From: Amycolatopsis saalfeldensis
Lineage (GTDB): Bacteria > Actinomycetota > Actinomycetes > Mycobacteriales > Pseudonocardiaceae
DNA: 64,000 nt
Direction of reading: 5' to 3'
Assembly (NCBI RefSeq): GCF_900110575.1
Contig: NZ_FOEF01000007.1
Location: 248,001 to 312,000, forward strand
Below, one piece after another: positions 51,635 through 60,221 of this stretch (its first letter is position 1; the number at the start of each line of letters is the position of its first letter). Both the position numbers and the translations under genes were made by a program. A model generated the notes under the pieces. That model worked only from the letters and a program-made list of their open reading frames with translations. It did not search any database and had not been told where the DNA came from.

Positions 51635-52705
51635 ATGCGCGCGCGTGCGCTCGGCCTGCCGCTGGCCGGCCGGACCGGCCCGCTCAACACGATCACCGAC
51701 GTGCCGGGGGTCGCCGTCGGCTACACCACGCTGATCGAGGGCACCGACGTCCGCACCGGCGTCACCGCGATCCTGCCCCGGCCGGCCGGCGAGGCCGACA
51801 TCCCGTGCGCGGCGGGCTGGTATTCGCTCAACGGCAACGGCGAGATGACCGGCACGAGCTGGCTGACCGAGACCGGGGCGCTGCGGCTGCCGGTGCTGAT
51901 CACCAACACGCACGCGATCGGGCCGGCGCACCGCGGGGTGGTGGACTGGGCGCTGCGGGAGCGGCCGCGCCTGGCGGACCAGTGGCTGCTGCCGGTGGTC
52001 GCCGAGACCTGGGACGGCTACCTCAACGACATCAACGGCCCGCACGTGCGGGCCGAGCACGCGATCGCCGCCATCGACGCGGCGCGGCCGGGCCTGGTCG
52101 AGGAGGGCTCGGTCGGCGGCGGCACCGGGATGAACTGCTACGCCTTCAAGGGCGGCAGCGGCACGGCGTCCCGGGTGGTCGCTTACGGCGAAGATGCTTA
52201 CACTGTCGGGGTTTTCGTGCAGGCGAACTTCGGCTCCCGCCGGGAGCTGACCGTCTGCGGGGTGCTGGTGGGCGAACGGCTGGGCGCCGACAACCCGATG
52301 GAGCAGACCGACTGGCGGACGCCGCCCGGGGCCGGGTCGGTGATCGTCGTCGTCGCCACCGACGCCCCGCTGCTGCCCGGGCAGTGCACCGCGCTGGCCC
52401 GCCGCGTGCCGCTCGGCCTCGCCCGCACCGGGACCACCGGATCACACTTCTCCGGTGACATCTTCCTCGCCTTCTCCACCGCGAACGCCGGCGCGCTGAC
52501 GATCGGCCCGCCCGAGGGCGCACCCGGCTACGAGCAGCTCCGATTCGTGCCGTGGAACCGGATGGACGCCTTCTACGCAGCTGTGGCACCCGCCGTGGAG
52601 GAGGCGGTGCTGAACGCGCTGGTCGCCGGCCGCACCATGGTCGGCCGCCGCGGCCACCGCTCCCCCGGCCTGCCGGTGGCCGAGCTGCTCGACGTGCTCA
52701 GCTGA
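51635..52705 (+). CDS. P1 (S58) family aminopeptidase, DmpA-like
   Basis: This is a 356-residue Ntn-type hydrolase. Motifs are TDVPGVAVGYTTLIEG, CAAGWYSLNGNGEMTG, EEGSVGGGTGMNCYAFKGG and GTTGSHFSGDIFLAFSTAN. The last contains the SGD region where these precursors self-cleave to expose the N-terminal serine nucleophile. Relatives include DmpA and BapA, which remove L- or D-residues or beta-amino acids from short peptides. It is co-transcribed with the TetR gene immediately upstream. Confidence 0.9.
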   Translation: MRARALGLPLAGRTGPLNTITDVPGVAVGYTTLIEGTDVRTGVTAILPRPAGEADIPCAAGWYSLNGNGEMTGTSWLTETGALRLPVLITNTHAIGPAHRGVVDWALRERPRLADQWLLPVVAETWDGYLNDINGPHVRAEHAIAAIDAARPGLVEEGSVGGGTGMNCYAFKGGSGTASRVVAYGEDAYTVGVFVQANFGSRRELTVCGVLVGERLGADNPMEQTDWRTPPGAGSVIVVVATDAPLLPGQCTALARRVPLGLARTGTTGSHFSGDIFLAFSTANAGALTIGPPEGAPGYEQLRFVPWNRMDAFYAAVAPAVEEAVLNALVAGRTMVGRRGHRSPGLPVAELLDVLS

Positions 52706-52714
52706 ACCGCAGGG

Positions 52715-52733
52715 TTTGGTTAGCCTAAGCTTG
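52715..52733. promoter_or_regulatory. Iron-box-like sequence TTTGGTTAGCCTAAGCTTG
   Basis: It matches the IdeR/DmdR consensus TTAGGTTAGSCTAACCTAA at 15 of 19 positions, just upstream of the MerR gene. The match may be accidental because no iron gene is adjacent. Confidence 0.35.
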
Positions 52734-52752
52734 TCAACCGGGCTCGGGTTGA
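52734..52752. promoter_or_regulatory. MerR-type palindrome TCAACC-N7-GGTTGA
   Basis: Perfect 6-bp arms around a 7-base centre end 6 bases before the merR ATG. It is probably the autoregulatory site of that regulator. Confidence 0.5.
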
Positions 52753-52758
52753 GGTCCA

Positions 52759-53071
52759 ATGGCCGGCATGGACCTCCTCCCGATCAGCGAGGTGGCGGCC
52801 GGTTTCCGGCCGCCCATCTCGACGCTGCACTACTGGGAGCGCTGCGGCCTGCTCACCCCGCACCGCCGATCCGGCCGCCGGTGCTACGACCGCGACCAGC
52901 TGTACCGGATCGCGTTGCTGAAAGTGTGGCGGGAGACCGGAAACCTGAGCCTCGACGACATCGCCGCCGCGCTGGGCGTCCGGCACACGGACCGCGGCTG
53001 GCGCACCCGACGAGTGCCCGCACTTCCGCAAGGGCGTGCACCTGCCCGCGGTCAGCGGCTCGATGCCTTGA
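52759..53071 (+). pseudogene. MerR-family regulator with internal deletion and frameshift
   Basis: The N-terminal HTH is intact: MDLLPISEVAAGFRPPISTL, HYWERCGLLTPHRRSGRRCY and LSLDDIAAALG (about residues 4-75). After RHTDRGWR the frame loses similarity. The usual C-terminal ending, DECPHFRKGVHLPAVSG, is found in another frame from 53009 to the TGA at 53069. The helical dimerisation region normally in between (about 40 residues) is missing. A deletion of about 120-130 bases that broke the frame explains this. In the original frame a non-native tail runs to 53226. The remaining HTH cannot dimerise normally. Confidence 0.72.
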
Positions 53072-53283
53072 CCCGGCCCCGGCGGGTTTCACGCCAAGGC
53101 CCGGAGAAACCACGACACGCACCAGCCCAGCCGCACCCTCGGCCCCAGTCCGAAAGGAGGGACGGCCGCCCCTTCACCGCCGTCCAGGTGAATTGTCCGC
53201 TTCCGGGCAACGACCAGCCCGGGTAGTGCGAGTTCCCTGGGGCGCCCGGAAAACCCCGGGAGCCCGACGAGAGGGGAACAGCG

Positions 53284-53754
53284 ATGGCGTCCACTCGAAG
53301 AGCCCTCGCCGGATTGGCGACGATCGTCACGGCGGCCGCTGGGTTGAGCGTGGCTGCGGCGGGGCCCGCCGGGGCAGCGGAGAGCGGCTCCTGGCGGGCT
53401 TACGGCAATACGAACCCGATCACCTCCAGCGCCAGCACGTGGCGGTGCGCCGGTTCCAAGACGGTCAGCACCAGCGTGGTCGCGCAGGTCTGCGCGGTCA
53501 GGTCGCCCGGCGGCGGCAGCGTGCAAGGGGCCGTGATCGTGCGCAACAACCGGTCCAGCCTCTACTCCATGACCGCGGCCATGGACCTCTACACCTCGTC
53601 CGGCACGGCGCTGGGCGTGTGGGCGTGCGCGTCGTCCGGGGTCGGCGCGAACTCGTGGTCGGTGTGCTTCGGGCGGACGCTCGCCCAGGCCGGTCCGGTG
53701 AACTCGGTGGGACGCGCCAACGACACGAGCCTCGGCATGTCACCGTCGGTGTGA
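53284..53754 (+). CDS. Small secreted protein of unknown function
   Basis: This is a 156-residue protein starting at ATG 53284 with GAGAGGGG upstream. The signal peptide (about 1-31) ends GPAGAAE. The mature part is Ser/Thr/Gly-rich with four cysteines (TWRCAGS, AQVCAVR, VWACASS, SVCFGR) that could form two disulfides, suggesting an exported beta-rich protein. I do not recognise the family. It is monocistronic. Confidence 0.8.
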   Translation: MASTRRALAGLATIVTAAAGLSVAAAGPAGAAESGSWRAYGNTNPITSSASTWRCAGSKTVSTSVVAQVCAVRSPGGGSVQGAVIVRNNRSSLYSMTAAMDLYTSSGTALGVWACASSGVGANSWSVCFGRTLAQAGPVNSVGRANDTSLGMSPSV

Positions 53755-53765
53755 ACCCGGGCTGA

Positions 53766-54692
53766 TCAGACGGTGAGCACGAGCTTTCCCTGAAGGTGAC
53801 CACCGTCGAGCGCCCGGTGCGCGTCGGCGGCTCGCTCGAAGGGGAACGTCTCCTGCACCCGGACCCGGAGCTTGCCCTGTTCGACGAGTTCGACGAGCCC
53901 CCGCAGGGCGACCGGGTCCGGGTCGACCGCGATGCCGCTGAAGTGCAGGCCGGCTGCCTCGAACTTGGCGGCCAGTTCGGAATCCTCATCGGCGACCGCC
54001 GTCACCAGGCGGCCGCCGGGGCGGAGCACGCCCAGCGACCGCTCGACGGTGTCGCCGCCGAGGGTGTCGAGCACGACGTCGACGTCACGGGCCACCTCCG
54101 CGAAATCGACCTTCGTGTAGTCGATCACCTCGTCGGCGCCGAGGCTCTCGACGAACTCCCGTTTGCTCCCGCCGGCGGTCGTGATCACGTGCGCTCCCAA
54201 CGCTTTCGCGATCTGGATCGCGACGTGGCCGACCCCGCCGCCACCCCCGTGGACCAGGACGCGGTCGCCGGCGGTCACGCCGCCGAGGTCGACCAGGCCC
54301 TGCCACGCCGTCAGCCCGACGACCGGCAACGCCGCCGCCTCCACGTGCGAGAGCGACGCCGGCTTGCGCGCCAGGTGCAGGGCCGGCGCCGACACGAACT
54401 CGGCATAAGCGTTGGCCGCCCGGGGAAACAGCGGCATGCCGAACACCTCCTCGCCGGGCCGGAACCGGCCCGTCCGCGCCTGTTCGACCACGCCGCTGAG
54501 GTCCCAGCCGAGGACGAACGGCGGCCTTCCCAGCATCGGGAACTCACCGGCCCGCAACCGCGCCTCCAGCGGGTTCAGCCCGATCGCCTTGACCCGCACG
54601 AGGACCTCGGTCGGCAACGGACGAGGCTCGGGCGCGGCCGTAATGGTGAGCACCTCGGGACCGCCGAGCTGCTGCTGGGTGATGACTCGCAT
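53766..54692 (-). CDS. MDR-family NADPH:quinone oxidoreductase-like
   Basis: This is a 308-residue protein starting at ATG 54692 (MRVITQQQLGGPEVL) with CCAGGAGAG upstream. It has a GroES-like N-terminal domain and a Rossmann domain with GGGGGVGHVAIQIAKALG. It lacks zinc-ligand cysteines, so it belongs to the zinc-free quinone oxidoreductase group. It reduces enones or quinones with NADPH. It diverges from an HxlR gene with a palindromic site in between, the usual redox/electrophile-sensing arrangement. Confidence 0.92.
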   Translation of the reverse strand: MRVITQQQLGGPEVLTITAAPEPRPLPTEVLVRVKAIGLNPLEARLRAGEFPMLGRPPFVLGWDLSGVVEQARTGRFRPGEEVFGMPLFPRAANAYAEFVSAPALHLARKPASLSHVEAAALPVVGLTAWQGLVDLGGVTAGDRVLVHGGGGGVGHVAIQIAKALGAHVITTAGGSKREFVESLGADEVIDYTKVDFAEVARDVDVVLDTLGGDTVERSLGVLRPGGRLVTAVADEDSELAAKFEAAGLHFSGIAVDPDPVALRGLVELVEQGKLRVRVQETFPFERAADAHRALDGGHLQGKLVLTV

Positions 54693-54742
54693 GACTCTCC
54701 TGGCTTTCGGGAAGGGAACGAAACCCAGGCTAGGTTTCCGAT

Positions 54743-54760
54743 AGGCACCCCCGGGTACCT
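54743..54760. promoter_or_regulatory. HxlR operator AGGCACCC-CC-GGGTACCT
   Basis: An 18-bp palindrome with one mismatch, between the divergent MDR and HxlR genes and ending 8 bases before the HxlR start. Confidence 0.6.
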
Positions 54761-54768
54761 TGGGCGCC

Positions 54769-55149
54769 ATGAGCGATTACGGCCCCGGCGGTCTTTTCCT
54801 CGCCGACTGCCCGGCCCGTCTGGCGGTCGAGCTGATCGCCGACAAGTGGACGGTGGTCGTGCTCTCCGGCCTCAGCGAGGGCCCGGTGCGCCACGGCGAC
54901 CTGATCGACCTGATCGGCGGCATCTCCCGCAAAATGCTCACCCAGACGCTGCGACGGCTCGAGTCACACGGACTCGTCCGCCGCCACGCCTACGCCGAGG
55001 TGCCGCCCCGCGTCGAGTACGAGCTCACCTCGCTCGGCGCGACGCTGATCGAGCCGATCCACGTGCTGACCGAGTGGGCGAGGGCGAACGGCGACGCGGT
55101 CCTCGACGCGCTCGACGCCCATTCGGAACCGGTCGCCCATCAAGGCTGA
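54769..55149 (+). CDS. HxlR-family regulator
   Basis: This is a 126-residue winged-HTH protein starting at ATG 54769. The redox-type cysteine is near the start (FLADCPARLAVELIADKW). The recognition helix is in LIGGISRKMLTQTLRRLESHG and the wing is VPPRVEYELT. HxlR proteins sense electrophiles or oxidants through this cysteine. It probably controls the divergent oxidoreductase gene. It overlaps the convergent MerR-family gene by 10 bases. Confidence 0.92.
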   Translation: MSDYGPGGLFLADCPARLAVELIADKWTVVVLSGLSEGPVRHGDLIDLIGGISRKMLTQTLRRLESHGLVRRHAYAEVPPRVEYELTSLGATLIEPIHVLTEWARANGDAVLDALDAHSEPVAHQG

Positions 55150-56117
55150 GCCAGGGCGGCGGCCATCCACTCGCGCACAGCCGCCGCCTCGTCCGGGTCC
55201 GGCCGGGGCGTGCCGTTGATCGTCGCGACCAGGCCGGCGTACCGGGTCAGCAGTTTCGCCAAGCCCGGCAGCCTGCTTGACTGCTGCGCGGCCCGGCCGA
55301 ATTCGGTGACGCTCCGCCGGGCCCGGTCCGGGTCCTGCTCCCCGGTCATGGCGGCGGTGAACTCGGCGGCGTCGGCCACCATCCGCTCGGCGATGTCCCG
55401 GGCCTGCGGCGAATCCGCGGGCACCCCGGCCTGCTGGGCGGCCCGGGCCTCCCGGAAGAGCTTCTCGCGCCGTTCCGCTCGCGCCATCATCTCGGGCGTG
55501 GCCATCAGCCTGCCCCGCCCGGTGCCGAACGCGCGATGCAGCGAGTCCCGCATCGCCGTGCGGAACTCCTTGTCCTGCACGATTTCCGCGAGTTCGATCC
55601 AGGCTTCGAGCTGCTCGGCGGACGGCTCCTCGGGCAGCTCCGGCCGCCGGCTTCGCAGCGCCTCGACGTAGCCGGGATCGACGTCCAGGCCTTCGGTGAC
55701 GAAGTCCCAGAACCGGGTGACGAGCCGGTCGCGCTCGTCGTCGGACATCGACACGAGCTTGTGCATCAGGCTCACCTGGTCCGTGGTGGTGCGCTGCCGC
55801 ACGATGGTCCGCAGCACCGCGCGGCGCGCCCGGAACCGCCGCAGCTCCTTCTCGACCAGCCGCAGGTGGGTGACGGCCAGCTCGGGCAGGGTGGTGTCCG
55901 CGGCGAGCACCTGGCGGATGCCGTCCAGACCCGCGCCCAGCTCGCGCAGGGTCCGCACGAGTTCGAGGCGGGCGATGGCGTGCACGTCGTACTGCCGGAA
56001 GCCGCCCTCGGTGAGGCGGGTGGGCGGGACAAGGCCCTCGTCGGCGTAGAACCGGATCGCGCTGACGCTCAGGCCGGTGCGGCCGGCGACGTCTCCGATG
56101 GAGTAGAGGTCGTTCAC
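55140..56117 (-). CDS. MerR-family regulator with long C-terminal helical domain
   Basis: This is a 325-residue protein starting at GTG 56117 (VNDLYSIGDVAGRTGLS). The HTH and wing cover about 1-75 (SVSAIRFYADEGLVPPTRL). A coiled-coil linker (ELAVTHLRLVEKELRRF) and a long helical effector region follow (about 120-320, EEPSAEQLEAWIELAEIV). The length is about double that of a simple MerR protein, so a ligand-binding domain is likely. Its promoter has a 19-bp spacer with an internal palindrome and places the transcript start next to the GTG, suggesting leaderless autoregulated expression. It diverges from an MDR oxidoreductase gene. Confidence 0.9.
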   Translation of the reverse strand: MNDLYSIGDVAGRTGLSVSAIRFYADEGLVPPTRLTEGGFRQYDVHAIARLELVRTLRELGAGLDGIRQVLAADTTLPELAVTHLRLVEKELRRFRARRAVLRTIVRQRTTTDQVSLMHKLVSMSDDERDRLVTRFWDFVTEGLDVDPGYVEALRSRRPELPEEPSAEQLEAWIELAEIVQDKEFRTAMRDSLHRAFGTGRGRLMATPEMMARAERREKLFREARAAQQAGVPADSPQARDIAERMVADAAEFTAAMTGEQDPDRARRSVTEFGRAAQQSSRLPGLAKLLTRYAGLVATINGTPRPDPDEAAAVREWMAAALAQP

Positions 56118-56124
56118 ACCGCCC

Positions 56125-56155
56125 ACTATCGGATCTCGAGCCGCTTGAGAGTCAA
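56125..56155 (-). promoter_or_regulatory. MerR-type promoter with 19-bp spacer and operator
   Basis: On the minus strand TTGACT (56155-56150) and GATAGT (56130-56125) are 19 bases apart, the over-long spacing of MerR-regulated promoters. The spacer contains palindrome CTCAAGCGGCTCGAG (56149-56135). The expected start falls at about 56118, next to the GTG at 56117. Confidence 0.7.
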
Positions 56156-56164
56156 GGCCCCGAC

Positions 56165-56202
56165 TTGACACGAACACTATTCGTCGATAGAACAGTGTTC
56201 GT
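56165..56202 (+). promoter_or_regulatory. Promoter and inverted repeat of the MDR oxidoreductase gene
   Basis: TTGACA (56165-56170) and TAGAAC (56188-56193) are 17 bases apart. Inverted repeats ACGAACACT (56170-56178) and AGTGTTCGT (56194-56202) flank the spacer and -10, as expected for an operator that blocks or guides RNA polymerase. Confidence 0.65.
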
Positions 56203-56228
56203 ACACCGCATCGAGAACAGGACGACTC

Positions 56229-57131
56229 ATGAAGGCAGCCCAGTTCAGCCGGTTCGGCGGCCCGGAGGTCCTCGAGATCGTGGACCTGCCGGATCCGCGT
56301 CCCGGTCCCGGCGAGGTCCGGATCGCCGTGCGCGCCGCCGGCGTCAACGCGAGCGACTGGAAGAAACGCCAAGGCCTGATGGACCAGGAACTCCCGCAGA
56401 CGCTGGGGTACGAAGTGGCGGGCATCGTCGACGAGCTCGGCGAGGGCGTCTCGGACGTCGCCGTCGGGGACCGCGTCTTCGGGTTCTGCGCCGACGCCGC
56501 CGCGCAGGCCGAGCTGGCGGTGCTGCCCCACTACGCGCCCATCCCGCCGTCGCTCGATTTCGCGGCGGCTGCGGCACTTCCGGTCGCCGTCGAGACGGCC
56601 GCGCGGGCGCTCGACCAGCTCGGCGTCCAGCGCGGTGAGACGCTGCTGGTCAACGGCGCCTCCGGAGTCGTCGGACGGGCCGCTGTCCAGCTCGCGGTGG
56701 CGCGGGGCGCCCGCGTGATCGGGACCGGCAGCCCCGGCTCCCACGACCTGCTCCGCTCGCTCGGCGCCGAACCCGTCGCTTACGGGGATGGCCTGGCGCA
56801 GCGGGTCGGCGCGCTCTCCCCCGGCGGCGTCGACCGAGCGCTCGACATCGCCGGGAGCGGCGTCCTGCCTGAGTTGATCAAGCTCGCGGGCGGCCCGCAG
56901 CACGTCGTCACGGTCGCCGATTTCGCCGGCGCGCAAGAACACGGCGTGCGGTTCAGCCGGGGCGACACCGGTCGCGCCCTCTACACGCTCGGCGAGATCG
57001 GCGGCCTGATCGAGTCCGGGCAGTTCTCGGTCCCGATCGGGAAGACGTTCCCGCTCGCCGCCATCGCGGAAGCCCACCGGGCCGGTGAAACCGGTCAGGT
57101 ACGCGGAAAAATCGTCCTGCTGGCCGGCTGA
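56229..57131 (+). CDS. MDR-family NADP-dependent oxidoreductase
   Basis: This is a 300-residue protein, MKAAQFSRFGGPEVLEIVDL, with a GroES-like domain and a Rossmann domain (LLVNGASGVVGRAAVQLAVA). There are no zinc ligands. It is of the quinone oxidoreductase/enoyl reductase group, substrate unknown. It diverges from the long MerR-type regulator and is followed after 35 bases by a GDSL esterase gene on the same strand, so the two are probably co-transcribed. Confidence 0.92.
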   Translation: MKAAQFSRFGGPEVLEIVDLPDPRPGPGEVRIAVRAAGVNASDWKKRQGLMDQELPQTLGYEVAGIVDELGEGVSDVAVGDRVFGFCADAAAQAELAVLPHYAPIPPSLDFAAAAALPVAVETAARALDQLGVQRGETLLVNGASGVVGRAAVQLAVARGARVIGTGSPGSHDLLRSLGAEPVAYGDGLAQRVGALSPGGVDRALDIAGSGVLPELIKLAGGPQHVVTVADFAGAQEHGVRFSRGDTGRALYTLGEIGGLIESGQFSVPIGKTFPLAAIAEAHRAGETGQVRGKIVLLAG

Positions 57132-57166
57132 TCCGGCCGCCGGTCCAGCGACCACAAAGGAGCGAC

Positions 57167-58267
57167 ATGACCCACCACCTCGCCTTGCCCGACAACCGCG
57201 TCACGATCCTCGGCGCGCTCGACCTGGAGCGCACCCCGAACGGCGTCCGCCCGCGCCGGCTGCCGGCCTGGACCCGGCCGCGCCTGCCCGACGACTTGAT
57301 GGACCTTGTCGTCTCCCAAGCGGCCGGAGTCCGCCTGCGCCTGCGCACGGCCGCGCGGTCGCTGGCGCTGGGGGTGCACGTCACCGTGCCGGTGATGCCC
57401 GAGGGCCTGCTGCCCGCGTCGTTCGACCTCACCGTCGGCGGGACGGTGCTCGCCCGCGTGCCGGCCACCGCGGGAGACGTGCTGCACCTCGCCGAATCCC
57501 GCCTGAGCCCCGGGCCCGCCGAAACCGTGCGGTTCGACGGTCTGCCGGCCGGCGAGAAGGACGTCGAGATCTGGCTGCCGCACAGCGCGACGGTCGAGCT
57601 GCGCACGCTCGACGCCGACGCGCCGCTGCTCACGCCGACCCCGCCGCCCGGCGCGGCCTGGGTGCACTACGGCTCGTCGATCAGCCACGGCCTGGAGGCG
57701 CCCGCCCCGACCCTGGTCTGGCCGGCCGTCGCCGCATTGGCGACCGGCACGGCGCTGACCAACCTCGGCTTCGCCGGCAGCGCGATGCTCGACCCGGAGG
57801 TCGCCCGCGCCATCCGGGACACCCCGGCCGGCCTGGTCACGCTCAAGGCCGGGATCAACCTCGTCGGCGAGGCGTCGATGCGCGAGCGCACCTTCGTCCC
57901 GGCCGTGCACGGGTTCCTGGACATGATCCGCGACGGCCACCCGCGCACGCCGATCGTGCTCGTCTCACCGACCTCTTTCGCCGGGCTGGAAACCACTTCC
58001 GGGCCCGTCACGCTCGACCCGGAGACCGGCCGCAAACGCGCGCTGGGCTCCGCGGGCGCCGGGGCGCTGACCTTGAGCGGCGTCCGCGCGCTGCTCGCCA
58101 AGATCGTCGGCGTACGCGAAGACCCGGCGCTGCGCTACCTCGACGGGCGCGAGCTGCTCGGGCCGGACGAGGCCGCGGCCCTGCCCGACGGCCTGCACCC
58201 CGACCCGGCCGCGCACCTGCGGATGGGCGAACGGGCCGCCCGGCTCCTCGTGGCGCCCCAGCTCTGA
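57167..58267 (+). CDS. Two-domain SGNH/GDSL hydrolase
   Basis: This is a 366-residue protein with AAAGGAG before the ATG. The N-terminal beta-domain (about 1-150) resembles that of CE2-like esterases. The C-terminal SGNH domain has block I WVHYGSSISHG (serine), block III AGINLVG and block V LPDGLHPDPAAHLR (Asp and His). No signal peptide is visible, so it acts in the cytosol. It removes acyl groups from an unknown substrate. It lies 35 bases after the MDR oxidoreductase gene. Confidence 0.88.
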   Translation: MTHHLALPDNRVTILGALDLERTPNGVRPRRLPAWTRPRLPDDLMDLVVSQAAGVRLRLRTAARSLALGVHVTVPVMPEGLLPASFDLTVGGTVLARVPATAGDVLHLAESRLSPGPAETVRFDGLPAGEKDVEIWLPHSATVELRTLDADAPLLTPTPPPGAAWVHYGSSISHGLEAPAPTLVWPAVAALATGTALTNLGFAGSAMLDPEVARAIRDTPAGLVTLKAGINLVGEASMRERTFVPAVHGFLDMIRDGHPRTPIVLVSPTSFAGLETTSGPVTLDPETGRKRALGSAGAGALTLSGVRALLAKIVGVREDPALRYLDGRELLGPDEAAALPDGLHPDPAAHLRMGERAARLLVAPQL

Positions 58268-58277
58268 CCGGCCCGGC

Positions 58278-58952
58278 TCAGGCTCCGGCGAACCCGGCGG
58301 TCAACGTCCGCGCCGCCTCGTCCAGGTGGTCCAGCATCAGCTCGGCCGCGTCGTCGCCCTCGCCCGCGCCGATGGCGTCGGCGATCCGGCGATGCGCGCG
58401 GAGTTCTCCGGGCGTCAGCACGTGATCAGGCTGGAGGTAGTGCAGCCGCTGCACCTCCTCCACGAGGGTCTCGAGAATCGAGTACAGCCGCCGGTTCCCG
58501 GCGATTTCGGCCAAGCGAAGGTGGAAAGACTTCGCCGCGTCCAGCGCGCGGCCGAAGTCCACCCCGGACTCCTTGTCCACGAGCTTTCGCAGTTCCGCGA
58601 CGGCTTCGGGCGAAGCCGTCGCGGCCGCCGTGCGCGCCAGCGCGGGCTCGACCAGCCGCCGGATCGCGAACAGCTCCAGCACGTCGCCGAGTTCGACCGG
58701 GCGGACCAGGTAGCCACGGCGGGGCAGCACCCGGATCCACCCGGTCCGCGCGAGCAGCCCGAGCGCCTCGCGGACCGGCGTCTTGGACACCCCGAACCCG
58801 GTGGCCAGCTCGCCCTCGTTGACCACCGCCCCCGGCGCCAGCTCGAGCCGCACGATCTGGGCCTTGAGCTGGTCGTACACGTCCTCGGTCAAGGACAGCG
58901 CGCCCACCTCCTCCGGCCACCGGCCGCACGATCCGACCCGGACCAGCACCAT
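58278..58952 (-). CDS. GntR-family regulator, FCD subgroup
   Basis: This is a 224-residue protein, start taken as ATG 58952. The winged HTH is VVNEGELATGFGVSKTPVRE with wing VLPRRGYLVRPV. The helical FCD effector domain follows (about 95-215), with metal-ligand positions in FHLRLAEIAGN and ELRAHRRIADAI. FCD regulators respond to organic acids or sugars acids. It is convergent with the GDSL gene. No operator is obvious, and the target may be the amidohydrolase/amidase genes downstream on the other strand. Confidence 0.92.
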   Translation of the reverse strand: MVLVRVGSCGRWPEEVGALSLTEDVYDQLKAQIVRLELAPGAVVNEGELATGFGVSKTPVREALGLLARTGWIRVLPRRGYLVRPVELGDVLELFAIRRLVEPALARTAAATASPEAVAELRKLVDKESGVDFGRALDAAKSFHLRLAEIAGNRRLYSILETLVEEVQRLHYLQPDHVLTPGELRAHRRIADAIGAGEGDDAAELMLDHLDEAARTLTAGFAGA

Positions 58953-59312
58953 ACCGGGTGGGCTGGGCTTTCCCGGTGCCGAGCCACCGGCCACCGGGCA
59001 GCGTGATCCTGCTCAACGGGACCTCCGGCGGCCGGCCCGCGCGGTTCGGGACCGGGGCGAGATTCCCTTTGCCTACTGGGGAATCGCCATGCGGTGCCCG
59101 CTCGAAGTGCTGGAAAAACAGGAAGCCGCACGAAAACGAGGCCCCGGCGAGTCGGCCGATCTCATGCCGCGCGCACTTCACCGTCACAACAGATTGAGCT
59201 CGCGGGCCCGCGCCACCAGAGTTCCCGATGCTGAGCCCCTGACCAAAGTGCACCGTCGCCGGTGCCCATCGGACGATGTGCCGGGGCCAGCCCGTGTTCC
59301 AGGGTGTCTGCC
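58953..59312. other. 360 bp intergenic region
   Basis: I see no gene here. It separates the GntR gene from the membrane-protein gene and must contain their promoters. The only structured element is an inverted repeat, GATTCCC (59061-59067) with GGGAATC (59079-59085), a possible operator. Confidence 0.5.
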
Positions 59313-60101
59313 ATGGAACGAACGAACTCGCTGCCCCTGGTCCGGCGGTGGCGGACACCGGCGCCGGTCGACCGGAGCGCCTGGTTCCCGGGCCGGCTGA
59401 TCGGGGGCGCCGCGCTGGTGGCCGGTCCGCTGGTGTGGTGGACGGGGCTGCTGCTGCGGTACCTGGGGCTGCATTCGGGCACCTTCTCCGCCGAGCAGCT
59501 GGCGGCGTTCGCCCGGCAGCCGTTCGCGGCCCCGTCGCAGCTGGCGGCCTACCTGGCGAATCCCGCGCTGGTCACGGCTGGATACGCGTGCTTCGCCGCC
59601 GGGGCCCTGCTCTTGTGCCCGGCCTTCGCCACCCTCGCCCGCATCGTCGCGGCACGGGCGCCGGCGCTCGCTTGCTGGGGCGGCACGCTGCTCATCCTGG
59701 GCCTGTTCGCCCGGCTCTACGACGCCGGAGCCGATCAGGCCGCCTTCCACCTGGCCGCGTCGCAGGGTCTCGGGCGGGCCACCGATTTCGTGCTGGGCAA
59801 CTACCCGGGCATTTCCTACGGCCCCTGGCGCGTCGCCGTCGTGGCGTCGGCCTGCCGGTACCTCGGGATGGCGCTGCTGGCCATCGGCGCGTTCCGGTCG
59901 GGCGCCTTCGGCACCGGCCGCTGCCTGATCCTGCTGTGGTCGGGGACGCTGTGGGGCGGTGTCCTCAAGGCGGCCAACCTCGCGGACCTGTTCGAGTACG
60001 GCGCGCTGGCCCTGGTCCTCGTGCCGCTGGGCGTCCTGGTGCTGCGGGACCGCGTCGCCGAGCCGGATCCCGCCGAGCCGTTGCGGATCCTGAGCTGGTG
60101 A
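59313..60101 (+). CDS. Multi-pass membrane protein of unknown function
   Basis: This is a 262-residue protein starting at ATG 59313 (MERTNSLPLVRRW). It has about six or seven membrane helices, among them LIGGAALVAGPLVWWTGLLL, ACFAAGALLLCPAFATLARI and ALALVLVPLGVLVL. I know no catalytic motif in it. It is upstream of the amidohydrolase gene by 120 bases in the same direction and may or may not share its transcript. Confidence 0.78.
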   Translation: MERTNSLPLVRRWRTPAPVDRSAWFPGRLIGGAALVAGPLVWWTGLLLRYLGLHSGTFSAEQLAAFARQPFAAPSQLAAYLANPALVTAGYACFAAGALLLCPAFATLARIVAARAPALACWGGTLLILGLFARLYDAGADQAAFHLAASQGLGRATDFVLGNYPGISYGPWRVAVVASACRYLGMALLAIGAFRSGAFGTGRCLILLWSGTLWGGVLKAANLADLFEYGALALVLVPLGVLVLRDRVAEPDPAEPLRILSW

Positions 60102-60221
60102 CGGCCGCGGCGACAGGTGTCGTGCCGCACCTGCGCAGCCGTCGACCGATGTTCATGGCCGCGACCGCCGTCCGGGGCCCAGAATGGCCGGAGCACATCC
60201 AGCGACGGACGGGAGTACCGC

